Numbered from the stretch's first letter, positions 49,021 to 57,928 are shown. The stretch: 64,000 nucleotides of DNA from Neolewinella antarctica (GCF_011927835.1 NZ_JAATJH010000002.1:1009915-1073914), one strand, 5' to 3'. Made by a program: numbers and translations. The notes: a model not told the origin generated them from the letters alone.

Positions 49021-50709
49021 TTATCGATTCTCCTCCGCTACCTCCAGGTCCACCAAAAAGCGACCCTCATCAACACGGATTTTCTCAATACTCGTATCAC
49101 CGGATAGCTGCTGCCAAGCTTCCGTAGCTTCCACGCGCACAGGTTTGCCGTCGATGACCAATCCAACCGGCAACGCCAACCCCGCCACGTCAGCCCGCAA
49201 GCGGTACTCTACCCGGCTCCCGCGTTCGCGCAACTGAATTACCGGGATACTGGGGTGGTACAGGTACTGCTCAAAAAATGGATTGAGGTCTTGCTGTGCG
49301 TATTTACTAAAGTAGTCTACTACCTGCGCGGTGTTGACGATGCTGTGTTCGTTGTCCTGGTAAAAACTGCGAAGCATTCCGAAAAACAAAGGGTCGTCAT
49401 TGAGAACGTGACGCAGCGTGTGGAGGATCCACGCGCCTTTGTAGTAATGGTCGGAACCACCGAAGTTGCCAAAATTCACGCCCAGCGGACCGACGATCGG
49501 CGATTCGTTTCTGACGAATGGTTTCTGCGTCACTAAGTACCGCCGCGCGTCCGGCTCGCCGTAGCGGTACTCGACGTACAGCGCCTCCATGTAAGTCGTA
49601 AAGGACTCGTGAACCCACATTTCCGCGTGGTCGGCCACGCTGATGGAATTGCCGAAATACTCGTGGCCCGTCTCGTGGATGATGATGTAATCCCAGTCCA
49701 TATCTTTCGGGATCAAACCGCCGAGATAACCGCGCATGTAGCGGTTACCGTAGGCGATGCCACTCTGGTGTTCCATGCCGAGGTAGGGCGTTTCAATTAG
49801 GGCGTAGCCATCATCCCAGAAGGGATATTTGCCAAAATAATGCTCGTAGGCCGCCAGCATTTTATCGACCTGCTTGAATTGCTTGCGCGCAACCTCTTCG
49901 TTGTAATCTAATACGTAATAATCCAGGTCTAACTCCTCGCCGTCAAAGCTTTTGTAGGTATCGGAAAAATGGACGTAGGAGCCGATGTTGAGGCTGATGT
50001 TGTAATTGTTGATCGGGTAGGAAACGAACCAGTCGAAGCGTTTCTGGTAGCGGTTATCCAGCAGGACTTCCGCGCGTAAGTTTCCGTTACTCGCTACGTA
50101 CAGGCGCTTCGGGACGGTGATGCTGACGAGCATCGAATCCGGTTCGTCGCCCAGGTAATCTTTATTTGGCCACCAGAGGCTCGCGCCGGTCCCTTCACAA
50201 GCCACGCCGATCCAGGTGCGGTCGCGTTGGTCGAGGGCCCAAACGAAGCCGCCGTCCCAGGGTGCATTTTCGGCGACGGTAGGGACGCCGCCGTAATGAA
50301 TCGTCATTCTTTCTACTAATTTATCCGGCACCTGCGTCCGCGCCAAATCGATGAACACGGCATTTTCCACACGGTCATAATGTAAAAGGCGGCCGTTCTG
50401 GACCACACTGTCGATGGTCATGTTGCGAAACAGGTCGAGCTGAATGCGACGGGTCGGTTCCTTGACGAGGTAATCCATCTCGACGCGGCCGGCGATGGCG
50501 CGCTCGTTCACGTCGATCTCCAGGTGCAATTCGTAGTACGTCACGTCGAAACTCGTCCGTTCCGGCCGCAGTGCCCCCCGCAGCGTGTCGGCCAGCGTAA
50601 AGGTCTGGTCGGCGTAATAACCCGCGGCGGTTTGGGCGCGGACGCCGGTGCCGGGGAAATGGGCAAACAAGCAAAGAATAAATACCAAAAGAATGGTGGG
50701 ACGAATCAT
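49021..50709 (-). CDS. M1 family metallopeptidase (aminopeptidase N-like)
   Basis: About 562 residues from ATG 50709. Signal peptide (RPTILLVFILCLFAHFPGTGVRA before QTAAG). The aminopeptidase core has HETGHEYFGN (zinc HExxHE, second Glu in WVHESFTTYMEALY) and GMEHQSGIAYGN in place of the usual GAMEN exopeptidase loop. It lacks the long C-terminal ERAP-like domain, as in short bacterial M1 members. Exported, likely periplasmic or surface. An exact Bacteroidota promoter lies 48 nt upstream. Repeat-like sequence falls in the signal peptide coding region. Confidence 0.92.
   Translation of the reverse strand: MIRPTILLVFILCLFAHFPGTGVRAQTAAGYYADQTFTLADTLRGALRPERTSFDVTYYELHLEIDVNERAIAGRVEMDYLVKEPTRRIQLDLFRNMTIDSVVQNGRLLHYDRVENAVFIDLARTQVPDKLVERMTIHYGGVPTVAENAPWDGGFVWALDQRDRTWIGVACEGTGASLWWPNKDYLGDEPDSMLVSITVPKRLYVASNGNLRAEVLLDNRYQKRFDWFVSYPINNYNISLNIGSYVHFSDTYKSFDGEELDLDYYVLDYNEEVARKQFKQVDKMLAAYEHYFGKYPFWDDGYALIETPYLGMEHQSGIAYGNRYMRGYLGGLIPKDMDWDYIIIHETGHEYFGNSISVADHAEMWVHESFTTYMEALYVEYRYGEPDARRYLVTQKPFVRNESPIVGPLGVNFGNFGGSDHYYKGAWILHTLRHVLNDDPLFFGMLRSFYQDNEHSIVNTAQVVDYFSKYAQQDLNPFFEQYLYHPSIPVIQLRERGSRVEYRLRADVAGLALPVGLVIDGKPVRVEATEAWQQLSGDTSIEKIRVDEGRFLVDLEVAEENR
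50327..50344 (+). repeat. short palindromic element inside the M1 peptidase gene
   Basis: GGCACCTGCGTCCGCGCC: one change from the consensus, in frame in the minus-strand gene as DLARTQVPDK-like residues. Confidence 0.45.
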
Positions 50710-50756
50710 TCGACTCGGCGGGTTGGGGGAGATCATGGTCAGTGGCTTCAGGTACG

Positions 50757-50785
50757 CAAAGGTATAACGGGCGGGGGGTTACAAA
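50757..50785 (-). promoter_or_regulatory. Bacteroidota sigma-ABfr-type promoter of the M1 peptidase gene
   Basis: On the minus strand TTTG (50785-50782), exactly 17 nt, then TACCTTTG (50764-50757). This is a perfect match to the primary-sigma consensus TTTG-N17-TAnnTTTG. The start codon is 48 nt downstream. Confidence 0.8.
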
Positions 50786-50879
50786 TTATTTCTACGAAGT
50801 GGTCACGCGCCGCGAACAGCACTAGCCATTTTACGTAACATTACGAAACCGTAAACTAGATATAACGGCAAATTTCCGG

Positions 50880-51254
50880 ATGCTAGCAAATAAAGAAAAG
50901 ACTGACCCCTTCGTCGAAGCCAAATCCATTTTTGGGGAGGATCGGTCCGGCTACGTCCACTTCCTCCGCCTCGTGGTGGACGATCTCACCAACGTCCACG
51001 GCGAATTCGACACTTTTATTGAGGACAGCAGCATCGATCGTTACCGCGGTATCCGCCACAATACGCTGACAACGACCCGACTTTTCAAGCTCACGGAATT
51101 TAATCAGCTGCTGCAGTCCGGCCTCGATAAAGCGCGCGCCGGGTTGTTTACGGAACTAAACGAAACCGACATCCCCGCCATGCAACGGCTGATCGAAAAT
51201 TTTCGGGAAGTAGTCCGTGCGGAAATCGTTACCAGCAGTAATAAAGGTCAGTGA
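50880..51254 (+). CDS. small helical protein, possibly Hpt-like
   Basis: A 124-residue predicted soluble, helical protein with no signal peptide. The stretch FIEDSSIDRYRGIRHNTL, then TTTRLFKLTEFNQLLQSGLD, has the spacing of a histidine phosphotransfer helix (H followed by a small-residue and Leu-rich helix), but the conserved K-G after His is missing. It could equally be an unrelated helical bundle. It stands alone between the M1 peptidase (divergent) and the chaperone cluster (convergent). Confidence 0.6.
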   Translation: MLANKEKTDPFVEAKSIFGEDRSGYVHFLRLVVDDLTNVHGEFDTFIEDSSIDRYRGIRHNTLTTTRLFKLTEFNQLLQSGLDKARAGLFTELNETDIPAMQRLIENFREVVRAEIVTSSNKGQ

Positions 51255-51353
51255 CCAGGTAGTCTTTTGTGGGCGGTTGAGAAATCGCACGGATAAATCC
51301 AAGTTGTCGATTAATCCATACCCAGGTCCACCGCGACCAACCCAAGACTCTTC

Positions 51354-52730
51354 CTACGGCCGCACCCCGACCTGCCGGCTATCCGCCAGCCAGTCCTGAA
51401 CTGCGGGGCACCCGTGGTACCGCTCGTCGACGCTGATGAAGGTGGTACCGATCTTTCCTTCGATCCAGTCGCTCAGGTATGATTGCTGCTTGGCCTGCTT
51501 GGTCGCGGTTTGAATTTTGGCGTAATCCTGCGCGAGCGTGGCGCGGTGGGGCTGCGTCCGACTTTGCAGCTGGACCACGCGCAGTAGGTTATCCCCGCTC
51601 GGGCCCCGGTATTCCATGACGCCACTCAGGCTGTCGAGCTCCATGTCGTCGATCGCAAAGTAAATATCCGGGTCGAGGTCGCCCGTTTCGAAAAAGGTGT
51701 TGCCGCTGACGCTGTTGGTCATGCGCCCGTCGTTGTTGTAGCTCTGCACCTTGTCGTAGCCGAACCGCTTGACGGCGTAGCTGAAATTGAAGGTGTCGAT
51801 CTTGACGAGCGTGGCGACGCTGTCGAGGAAGCTGCGGGACTTTTCAATGTCTTCTTCCGTCACTTCGGGCCGAATCAGAATGTGACTAACGCGAATGGTG
51901 TTGCCCCGCCGCTCCTTGAGCTTGATGAGGTGGTAGCCGAATTCCGATTCCACCACGCCACTCATCGTGCCCGGGTCGAGGTTATAGGCGGCGGCTTCGA
52001 AGGCCGGCACGAACTTTCCCCGCTTCGTCCAACCCAGGTCGCCACCGCCTTGCGCGGAGCCGTCCTGGCTGTACTTTTTTGCGGCATCCTCAAAGGTCAT
52101 TTCGCCGGTGTTGATCATCTCCGCGATGCCCTCCAATTTTTCGATAGTTGTCTTCTTAGTGGCTTTGTTGGCGATCGGTAGGACGACGATCTCGCCGATT
52201 TCTACTTCCGAGTTGAAATATGGCAGGCTATCCTGCGGGATGTCGGCGAAAAATTTCTTCACCTCGGCGGGCGTCACTTTTACTTCACGGACGACCGTGC
52301 CCCGCATCCGGTCCACCAAAATCTGCTCGCGCAAGTCTTCCCGGAACTGCTCCTTGGTGGCCGTGATGGACTGACCGTAGTAATCTTCGAACTGGTTGAT
52401 GTCGCCGTTCATGTAGCTCAGGATGCGGTCGATCCGCGCGTTCAGCTGCGACTCGACTTCGGCGTCGGTGATTTCGATACTGTCGAGCTTCGACTGGTTG
52501 TACAGCAACTTACTCACCAGGACCTGGTCCAGGATCTGACAGCGCGCGCTCGCCGGTAGGCTATCGTTGGACTGACTCTCCGATAGGGCGAACTGCTCTT
52601 CCAGGTCCGACAGCAAAATATACTCTCCGCCAATTCGGGCGATCACCTGATCGATCACGGTCTGCGCGGTGGCCACGTAGCTAAAGGTGACCAGGGCAAG
52701 GGTGCAGCAGAGAGAAGAGATAAATTTCAT
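51354..52730 (-). CDS. SurA-type periplasmic peptidyl-prolyl isomerase/chaperone
   Basis: About 458 residues with signal peptide (KFISSLCCTLALVTFSYVATA before QTVID). An N-terminal chaperone domain (IARIGGEYILLSDLEEQF...) is followed by two parvulin regions (FEDAAKKYSQDGSAQGGGDLGW, FVPAFEAAAYNLDPG, GYHLIKLKERRG; VSHILIRPEV for the second). SurA escorts barrel proteins to the Bam complex. The best start is the ATG at 52730. It follows the lipoprotein isomerase gene after a 346-bp gap filled by repeats; a TACCTTTG at 52757-52764 suggests its own promoter. Confidence 0.9.
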   Translation of the reverse strand: MKFISSLCCTLALVTFSYVATAQTVIDQVIARIGGEYILLSDLEEQFALSESQSNDSLPASARCQILDQVLVSKLLYNQSKLDSIEITDAEVESQLNARIDRILSYMNGDINQFEDYYGQSITATKEQFREDLREQILVDRMRGTVVREVKVTPAEVKKFFADIPQDSLPYFNSEVEIGEIVVLPIANKATKKTTIEKLEGIAEMINTGEMTFEDAAKKYSQDGSAQGGGDLGWTKRGKFVPAFEAAAYNLDPGTMSGVVESEFGYHLIKLKERRGNTIRVSHILIRPEVTEEDIEKSRSFLDSVATLVKIDTFNFSYAVKRFGYDKVQSYNNDGRMTNSVSGNTFFETGDLDPDIYFAIDDMELDSLSGVMEYRGPSGDNLLRVVQLQSRTQPHRATLAQDYAKIQTATKQAKQQSYLSDWIEGKIGTTFISVDERYHGCPAVQDWLADSRQVGVRP

Positions 52731-52756
52731 ACGGTTGGGGTTTGTACGCGGGCGCA

Positions 52757-52764
52757 AAGGTACG
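52757..52764 (-). promoter_or_regulatory. probable -7 box upstream of surA-like gene
   Basis: TACCTTTG on the minus strand, 27 nt before the ATG. No TTTG is found at the expected distance, so this is half a promoter at best. Confidence 0.35.
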
Positions 52765-52782
52765 GAATCTAACATCGCTTTT

Positions 52783-52926
52783 GCCCGGGTCGAGGGCCGC
52801 TGGTCGCGCTTCAGCACCGGTAGCGCTTTCGCCTGGGCTAAGGATCTCTGGCCGGACTTCAGCATCAGGGGCGCTTTCGCCTAGGTTGAGGGCCTCTGGC
52901 CCGAAGGCAACAGTGGTAGCGTTACC
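52783..52926. repeat. three tandem 48-bp repeats
   Basis: Units at 52783-52830, 52831-52878 and 52879-52926 share the frame GCC(C/T)(G/A)GG..GAGGGCC.CTGG...AGC...GGTAGCGCTTTC. They diverge progressively. Because 48 is divisible by 3, two frames stay open through them, but codon use and lack of a start argue against a gene. Confidence 0.75.
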
Positions 52927-52971
52927 GTACCCCCGATCGCTATCGGAGTTCGGGCCAGAGGCCCTCGACCT
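52883..52971. repeat. 23-bp stem around an inner palindrome (fold-back unit)
   Basis: The left arm 52883-52905 (AGGTTGAGGGCCTCTGGCCC, GAA) pairs with 52949-52971 over 23 positions with one wobble. Inside is a CCGAT/ATCGG hairpin at about 52934-52946, a relative of the GATAGCTATC palindromes. The left arm is the start of the third 48-bp repeat. Confidence 0.75.
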
Positions 52972-53076
52972 ACGTTAGCATAGGACACGTTGAATTGGGC
53001 CGGGGTTGGTTGCCACATTTGCCCAACACTCCCAAATCCATCATTGATTTACGCTCAGTCAAAGTGCCGACACTCA

Positions 53077-53937
53077 TTACTCCTCTAGGGAAAAAACTTC
53101 CACGTTTTTCTTCCGTAGTTCCCGCTGGTAGATGTCTTCCCGCGCCTGTTCCAGCACGTCCAGCTTCCGGTTCTGAATCATCATACTGCGCGCTTGATCC
53201 TCGACGTAGCTCAGCGGAGCGACTTCGAGGCGGGGCTTCACTTCCAGTAGGCGGTAGTAGTAACGGTAACTTCCTTCCTGGAGCGAAAATTCTTTTTTAT
53301 GGTTGACGTTCTTAACCGTCAGCACGCCCTTGGGCAACTGCGTGATGATGTCGTCGAGGCTGTACCAGTCGTCGGGTTTCAACAGCGCTACCTCGGCGAA
53401 GCGTTCGCCGTAATTGGCCAGCGCCATGGTGTCGGTAATCTTGCCGTTGTTCCACAACGCCTGCAGTTCCGCTTCTTCCTGTAGGGGGTAGGGGACGCGT
53501 AGCAGGAGACAGCGCACGATGGGCCGCTCCAGCAAGTACCGCTGCTTATTTTCTTCGTAATAGGTGGTGAGTTGGTCCTGCGTGATCGCGCTGTCCAGTT
53601 TAGCCCCGACGAGGGCTTCTTCGTAGTGGCTACTCACGAGGCTGGCCCGGTAATCGCGCACGAGGCGGTCGATGTTGAGGTCGGCCGGCAGGTTGCGTTC
53701 GGCTTCCCATTCCATGGAGGCGTCCTTCGTCCAGCGGCTCGCGAATGACTGCACGATGAGCTGGCTATCCTGCCGCGTGGCGTCGCGCGGGAACATGCCG
53801 GAGAGCTCGGAGAGGCGCAACTCCTTCTGGTGGACGCGGGCCACGACCTGGTCGCCGAGGTTTTCTTCGGCGCTGTCGCAGGATGCCAGGGAGAATACCA
53901 AAAAGCAGAGTAGAATGGGCCAGCCGTGTCGTATCAC
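53077..53937 (-). CDS. lipoprotein related to PpiC/SurA chaperones
   Basis: A 286-residue protein with a lipoprotein signal (GWPILLCFLVFSLASC). Its layout (VARVHQKELRLSELSGMFP; an N-terminal SurA-like helical domain, then a charged C-terminus) resembles a SurA/PpiD N-domain. A classical parvulin active site is not clear, so it may be chaperone only. It overlaps the upstream isomerase gene by 4 nt, which implies co-translation. Probably part of an outer-membrane protein biogenesis unit with the two SurA-like neighbours. Confidence 0.8.
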   Translation of the reverse strand: MIRHGWPILLCFLVFSLASCDSAEENLGDQVVARVHQKELRLSELSGMFPRDATRQDSQLIVQSFASRWTKDASMEWEAERNLPADLNIDRLVRDYRASLVSSHYEEALVGAKLDSAITQDQLTTYYEENKQRYLLERPIVRCLLLRVPYPLQEEAELQALWNNGKITDTMALANYGERFAEVALLKPDDWYSLDDIITQLPKGVLTVKNVNHKKEFSLQEGSYRYYYRLLEVKPRLEVAPLSYVEDQARSMMIQNRKLDVLEQAREDIYQRELRKKNVEVFSLEE

Positions 53938-55928
53938 TGGATGATTTTATTCAAAACGCGCTTATTGATTTTTACTGGGTACTCCGTCCGCAGCTGCTCT
54001 ACCCACCGCCGTTCTAGCTCGTCCTGATAATCGGCAATCACGTAGCCACGGGCTTCGCTCAGCTCCTTGCGCGCGGCGGGTACGAGGCTTTCGACCTTGT
54101 AAAAGGTCGACGTCCCGTCCCGCAAATCATTCTTAATCATACTGACGCTACCGACTTCCGGCTTGAGCATCTCCATGTCTGCCAGGCGGTCGTACTCGTA
54201 CTTATCGGTGGTTATCTCGATGGCATCCGTCCTGAATTTGGTGGTTACCGCCGCAGGGTCGTTGGATTTCGTAAAGTCAAGCACTTGATTGACGTCGAGG
54301 TCAGCTTTGGTACTAACGACGTACCTGCTCACCTCGGCCCGCTTCTCCCACTGGTAGTCGTCGCGGTGGTTTTCGTAGAAACTGGCCAGGCCGCTGGTGT
54401 CGTCGGTGGCCTTGTCCCAGACTTCCAGCTTAGTCGCCTCGAAGAGAAGAATTCCTTCCCGGTATTCCCGCATCAGGGCGGCAAAATCGGGGTAGTCTTT
54501 TTCCAGGCGGCTTTCGGCGTACTTGATGGTTTCCTCGTCGAGCCAGTCGCCGTAGAGCTGATCGACTACGCTGGCCGTGGTGGCTTGCGAACTGCGGGCG
54601 AGGCCGGTGCGCAGGCGGCTGTTTTTGAGGATGAACTGCTGGAAGTCCGCAACGGTCCCCCGTTGGCCACCGTCCATGGTGTAGAGCACGGGGTTTTCCG
54701 TCGATTCCGTCGGTTCCCAGCGTGCACCGGCAAATTGAACGTCGTCGAGGCTAGCGGTGAAGGCCCGTAAAGCAGGTCTTTGCTCCACCAAGTTTGCGTC
54801 CTTTCTGGTACGGTCCAGCAGCCGTTTTTTTGCGTCGGTAAAGCGGGGGTCTTGCTTGATCTTACCTTCCAGCAAGGGGCGAACGTCATCGAGGGGAAGG
54901 GCTCGCCGGCGAAAAACGCGGCGGATGAGGTGGTAGCCAGCTTGCGTCTCGACTACGTCGCTAATGGCTCCGTCGGTGTCCAGCGCAAAGGCTGCTTGCT
55001 CGAAAGCGGGGTCGTAAAAATTAATGCCGAAAAAGCCAAGATAACCGGCGTTGTTCTTCGTTTCGCGATCTTCAGAAAGCTCGGCGGCGACGCGGGCAAA
55101 ATCTTCCCCGGCGTCGATCATGGCTTTGGCCTCCTGCATCTTGGCGGGGACGGGGCCGCCCATCGGTGTGCCTTTTTCCTTGCGAACCAGTACGTGACCG
55201 ACTTCCATTTCACCGTAAGCGGGGCGTTCGCTGAGTTTCGTGGCCAGGTGGTAGCCGCTGGAGGTTCGGATGGGGCCGATGATTGTGTTGGCCGGGCTTG
55301 TGTACAGAGCGGCTTCCAGGTTTCCGAGTCCTTTGGGGAAGGGTGCGTTTACGAAGCCAACGCGGCCGCCCCGCGATTTGGAGTAACCGTCGTCGCTCAG
55401 TTCCGCCGCTTTGGCCGCGAAGTTTTCGGGCGTAACGTCATTTTTCACGCCAGCTACCTTAGTGAACATAGCCAGGGTATCGGCCGGCGTGGGTTGGCCG
55501 GTGAATTTGAAGAAAATGTGGCTGAACTCAACGTCCTTTTGCTGGCGCTCGTACAGTTGCTCGACGAGCTTGTCGGTGACCTGGCGGTCGATGATGTAGT
55601 TGTCGGCGAGTTGTTTGCGGTAGCCTTCGAGTTCACGTTGGAGGCTGGAAATCGTGTCGAGGCCCATGGCGCGGGCGCGGGCGACTTTGAGCTTGAAGCG
55701 CTCGTAGAGGTCGAGGTACTCCTGGACGCTGGCTTTGCTGTAGTCGGCCTCATCACCGTTACTTTTTGCGTAAATGTATTTGAACTCTCCGACGGTGACG
55801 TCCGTGTCATCGACGGTAAAGAGTACGTCGGAATCAGCCTGGGCGGTGAGGGCGGCGGCGGTCAGCACGAAAGCGGCGGTGAGGTAAAGCGTTCTGAGTA
55901 AGGGCATAGGACGACGGGTAACGTTCAT
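53934..55928 (-). CDS. peptidyl-prolyl isomerase with two parvulin domains (PpiD/SurA-like)
   Basis: About 664 residues from ATG 55928. Signal peptide (PLLRTLYLTAAFVLTAAALTA before QADSD). N-terminal chaperone helix bundle, then two parvulin modules: VEFSHIFFKFTG ... GYHLATKLSERP, and MEVGHVLVRKEKG ... GYHLIRRVFRR, and a long C-terminal domain. Large for SurA (about 430); Bacteroidota have such extended forms. It heads a three-gene minus-strand cluster. TACTTTTG at 55985-55992 (minus) is a candidate -7 box. Confidence 0.88.
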   Translation of the reverse strand: MNVTRRPMPLLRTLYLTAAFVLTAAALTAQADSDVLFTVDDTDVTVGEFKYIYAKSNGDEADYSKASVQEYLDLYERFKLKVARARAMGLDTISSLQRELEGYRKQLADNYIIDRQVTDKLVEQLYERQQKDVEFSHIFFKFTGQPTPADTLAMFTKVAGVKNDVTPENFAAKAAELSDDGYSKSRGGRVGFVNAPFPKGLGNLEAALYTSPANTIIGPIRTSSGYHLATKLSERPAYGEMEVGHVLVRKEKGTPMGGPVPAKMQEAKAMIDAGEDFARVAAELSEDRETKNNAGYLGFFGINFYDPAFEQAAFALDTDGAISDVVETQAGYHLIRRVFRRRALPLDDVRPLLEGKIKQDPRFTDAKKRLLDRTRKDANLVEQRPALRAFTASLDDVQFAGARWEPTESTENPVLYTMDGGQRGTVADFQQFILKNSRLRTGLARSSQATTASVVDQLYGDWLDEETIKYAESRLEKDYPDFAALMREYREGILLFEATKLEVWDKATDDTSGLASFYENHRDDYQWEKRAEVSRYVVSTKADLDVNQVLDFTKSNDPAAVTTKFRTDAIEITTDKYEYDRLADMEMLKPEVGSVSMIKNDLRDGTSTFYKVESLVPAARKELSEARGYVIADYQDELERRWVEQLRTEYPVKINKRVLNKIIQ

Positions 55929-55984
55929 TCGAATGGAATTTGGCGCGCGGAGACGAAGACGGCGCGCCAGGTAGAAAATGTACG

Positions 55985-55992
55985 CAAAAGTA
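55985..55992 (-). promoter_or_regulatory. possible -7 box of the chaperone operon
   Basis: TACTTTTG on the minus strand, 57 nt before the likely ATG. It matches TAnnTTTG, but I see no TTTG at the right distance. Confidence 0.3.
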
Positions 55993-56012
55993 ACTTTTTC
56001 CGGTGAGGACAT

Positions 56013-56325
56013 ATTGCGCCGGATTTTAACGCTTCGTTAGCTGGTGTCGATTGTCCAACTACATCGCTACCCCACATAAAACTTTGCACCCGCGACGCGT
56101 AGCTAGTCCCGCACTTAGTCGGGGCGACCGCGCCGCTAGTCCCACACTAATTTCGTGCGACCACGCCCAACTCGCGCAGCTACGTGCTCGGGGCCTACGT
56201 ACCGCCGACAATCATAAATTCCTTAAGAGACCGACCGCACGGCCGTTAATGGCGCGCTAAAGTCTCTAAACGTCAGCAAAGGATCGCCGTAAAACACGAT
56301 TTTAGGAGCACAAAAATCCAGCACC
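56013..56325. other. 313-bp intergenic region with palindromic repeats
   Basis: It contains long element copy C and a degenerate second copy. The rest (56168-56325) has no clear feature. Confidence 0.5.
56083..56167 (+). repeat. long palindromic element, copy C, plus degenerate tandem copy
   Basis: TTTGCACCCGCGACGCG, TAGCTAGTCCCG, CACTTAG, TCGGGGCGA, CCGCGCC (56083-56134), followed directly by a diverged second half (GCTAGTCCCACACTAATTTC, then GTGCGACCACGCC; 56135-56167). Confidence 0.75.
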
Positions 56326-56769
56326 GTGCAACGAATCATCCTAACCTACCTAATAACTAGCGCACTCCTAACCACCGGCTGCTCCATCCAGGACCAAGTC
56401 GCCAACCGCGAAGACCGACTGATCGGTACCTGGGTGATCGACCGGGCCGTTTTCGACGAGGACGGCGCGTTGTTCAACACCAACGTGACCGATGAGTACG
56501 CGGGCGATGAAGTGGTCTTTTATCCCGACGGCACGGTGGAGTATTTCTCCGGCGATGGCCGATTTTTCTCCGGCCCGTGGTTCCTCGACGCCCTGCGCGA
56601 CCTCGACGACGACGTAGAATTCACCCTCGACGCTGACTTTTTCCTCGACAGCGGCGTACTGGCTTTCCGCTGGTCGGGGACGATCCAGAAACTGACCAAC
56701 AACAACTTCAACCTGAACGTCCCCGAAGTGGACGGTACGCTGCGGCTGCGCTGGGACAAAGTGGACTAG
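56326..56769 (+). CDS. small lipocalin-like lipoprotein
   Basis: A 147-residue protein starting at GTG 56326, with lipobox LLTTGC near the N-terminus. The remainder is a beta-rich lipocalin-type pattern: LIGTWVIDRAVF, then VVFYPDGTVEYFSG, GPWFLD, FTLDADFF and a final LRLRWDKVD. Such lipoproteins are common in Bacteroidota and lack a defined function. Standalone gene, 133 bp before trpS. Confidence 0.8.
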   Translation: MQRIILTYLITSALLTTGCSIQDQVANREDRLIGTWVIDRAVFDEDGALFNTNVTDEYAGDEVVFYPDGTVEYFSGDGRFFSGPWFLDALRDLDDDVEFTLDADFFLDSGVLAFRWSGTIQKLTNNNFNLNVPEVDGTLRLRWDKVD

Positions 56770-56888
56770 GCCGACCATTTTGGCGAAAATCGGCTTACCG
56801 GCGACTGGTCGATTTGCGTATACCCGACGGCTGGGCGCGTGGTCACGAAAGTTTGTTCCGTAGGTAACGGGCAAACATCGCCACCGCT

Positions 56889-56896
56889 TACCTTTG
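56889..56896 (+). promoter_or_regulatory. -7-like box close to the trpS start
   Basis: TACCTTTG ends 6 nt before the ATG, which would give a leaderless or nearly leaderless transcript. No -33 box at the right distance, so uncertain. Confidence 0.3.
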
Positions 56897-56902
56897 GCCC
56901 CC

Positions 56903-57928
56903 ATGAGTAAGAATAATACCATCCTTTCCGGCATCCAACCCACGGGCAAGCTGCATTTTGGCCGCTACTTCGGTGCCGTGGAGAATTGGATCCGCCTGCA
57001 GCAAGAATACGACTGCCTGTACATGGTCGCGAACTACCACGCGATGTCGATGCCGTTCGACGGTAAAAAGCTCGCCGAGCAGAGTTGGGACATCTGCTTC
57101 AACCTGCTGGCCTGCGGCATCAAGCCGGAAAATCTTTTCCTGCAAAGCCTCGTCCCCGAACACACGGAACTGGGTTGGATTCTGAACTGCTTCACGAGCT
57201 ACGGCCAACTGTCGCGGATGACGCAGTTCAAGGACAAAAGCTCGCGCGATGACGTAGCGGGCGACCAGGGGTTCATCTCCGCCGGTTTATTCACCTACCC
57301 CGCCCTCCAGGCGGCGGACATCCTCATCTATAAGGCGGGGATCGTGCCCGTCGGTAAGGACCAGGAGCAGCACCTCGAACTGACGCGCGACATCGCCCAG
57401 CGTTTCAATAACTTCGCGGGCAAAGAATTTTTCCCGATCCCGGAAGGGCTGTACACCAAAGTGCCGAAAGTGATGAGTACCGCCGACCCCGATCGGAAAA
57501 TGAGCGCCAGCCTCGGTGACAAGCACAACATCGACGTTTTTGCCGATGAGAAGCGTATTCGTAAGCAGGTGGGTTCCGCCGTGACGGACAGCGGATCGAC
57601 GTCCCCAGTAGCTAGCGGAGAGGGCATGTCGCCCGGAGTGAGTAACCTCTTTAGCCTGCTCGATGCTAGCGGGAATACAGAAGCCCACGCCTCCCTCCTG
57701 CAAGACTACGAACAGGGTTCTTTGCAGTACGCTGACCTAAAAAAGGAAGTCGCCGACGGTTTGGTTGCTATCTCTAGTGAAATCCGCAACAACCTCGCCG
57801 AGCTTAAAAAAGATCGCAAAGCCGTCAAAAATCAGGTCAAACAGTCTTCCTACGAAATCCGCAAACGCGCCCAGGAAACGCTCCGGGAGGTGAAGGACAT
57901 TTGTGGCCTGATGAACGTTCGCTTCTAA
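56903..57928 (+). CDS. trpS: tryptophanyl-tRNA synthetase
   Basis: A 341-residue class I synthetase. The HIGH-type loop is LHFGRYFGAVENW near the N-terminus after SGIQPTGK; the KMSKS-type loop is RKMSASLGD. GKDQEQHLELTRDIAQRFN and ADILIYKAGIVPVGKDQ are family-specific. Length is standard. ATG at 56903; xseB follows 20 bp downstream and is probably co-transcribed. Confidence 0.97.
   Translation: MSKNNTILSGIQPTGKLHFGRYFGAVENWIRLQQEYDCLYMVANYHAMSMPFDGKKLAEQSWDICFNLLACGIKPENLFLQSLVPEHTELGWILNCFTSYGQLSRMTQFKDKSSRDDVAGDQGFISAGLFTYPALQAADILIYKAGIVPVGKDQEQHLELTRDIAQRFNNFAGKEFFPIPEGLYTKVPKVMSTADPDRKMSASLGDKHNIDVFADEKRIRKQVGSAVTDSGSTSPVASGEGMSPGVSNLFSLLDASGNTEAHASLLQDYEQGSLQYADLKKEVADGLVAISSEIRNNLAELKKDRKAVKNQVKQSSYEIRKRAQETLREVKDICGLMNVRF

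Noticed and set aside
52742-52978. 78-codon open frame through the 48-bp repeats
   Set aside because: Repeat length is divisible by 3, so open frames are expected; there is no start context and no codon bias of its own.
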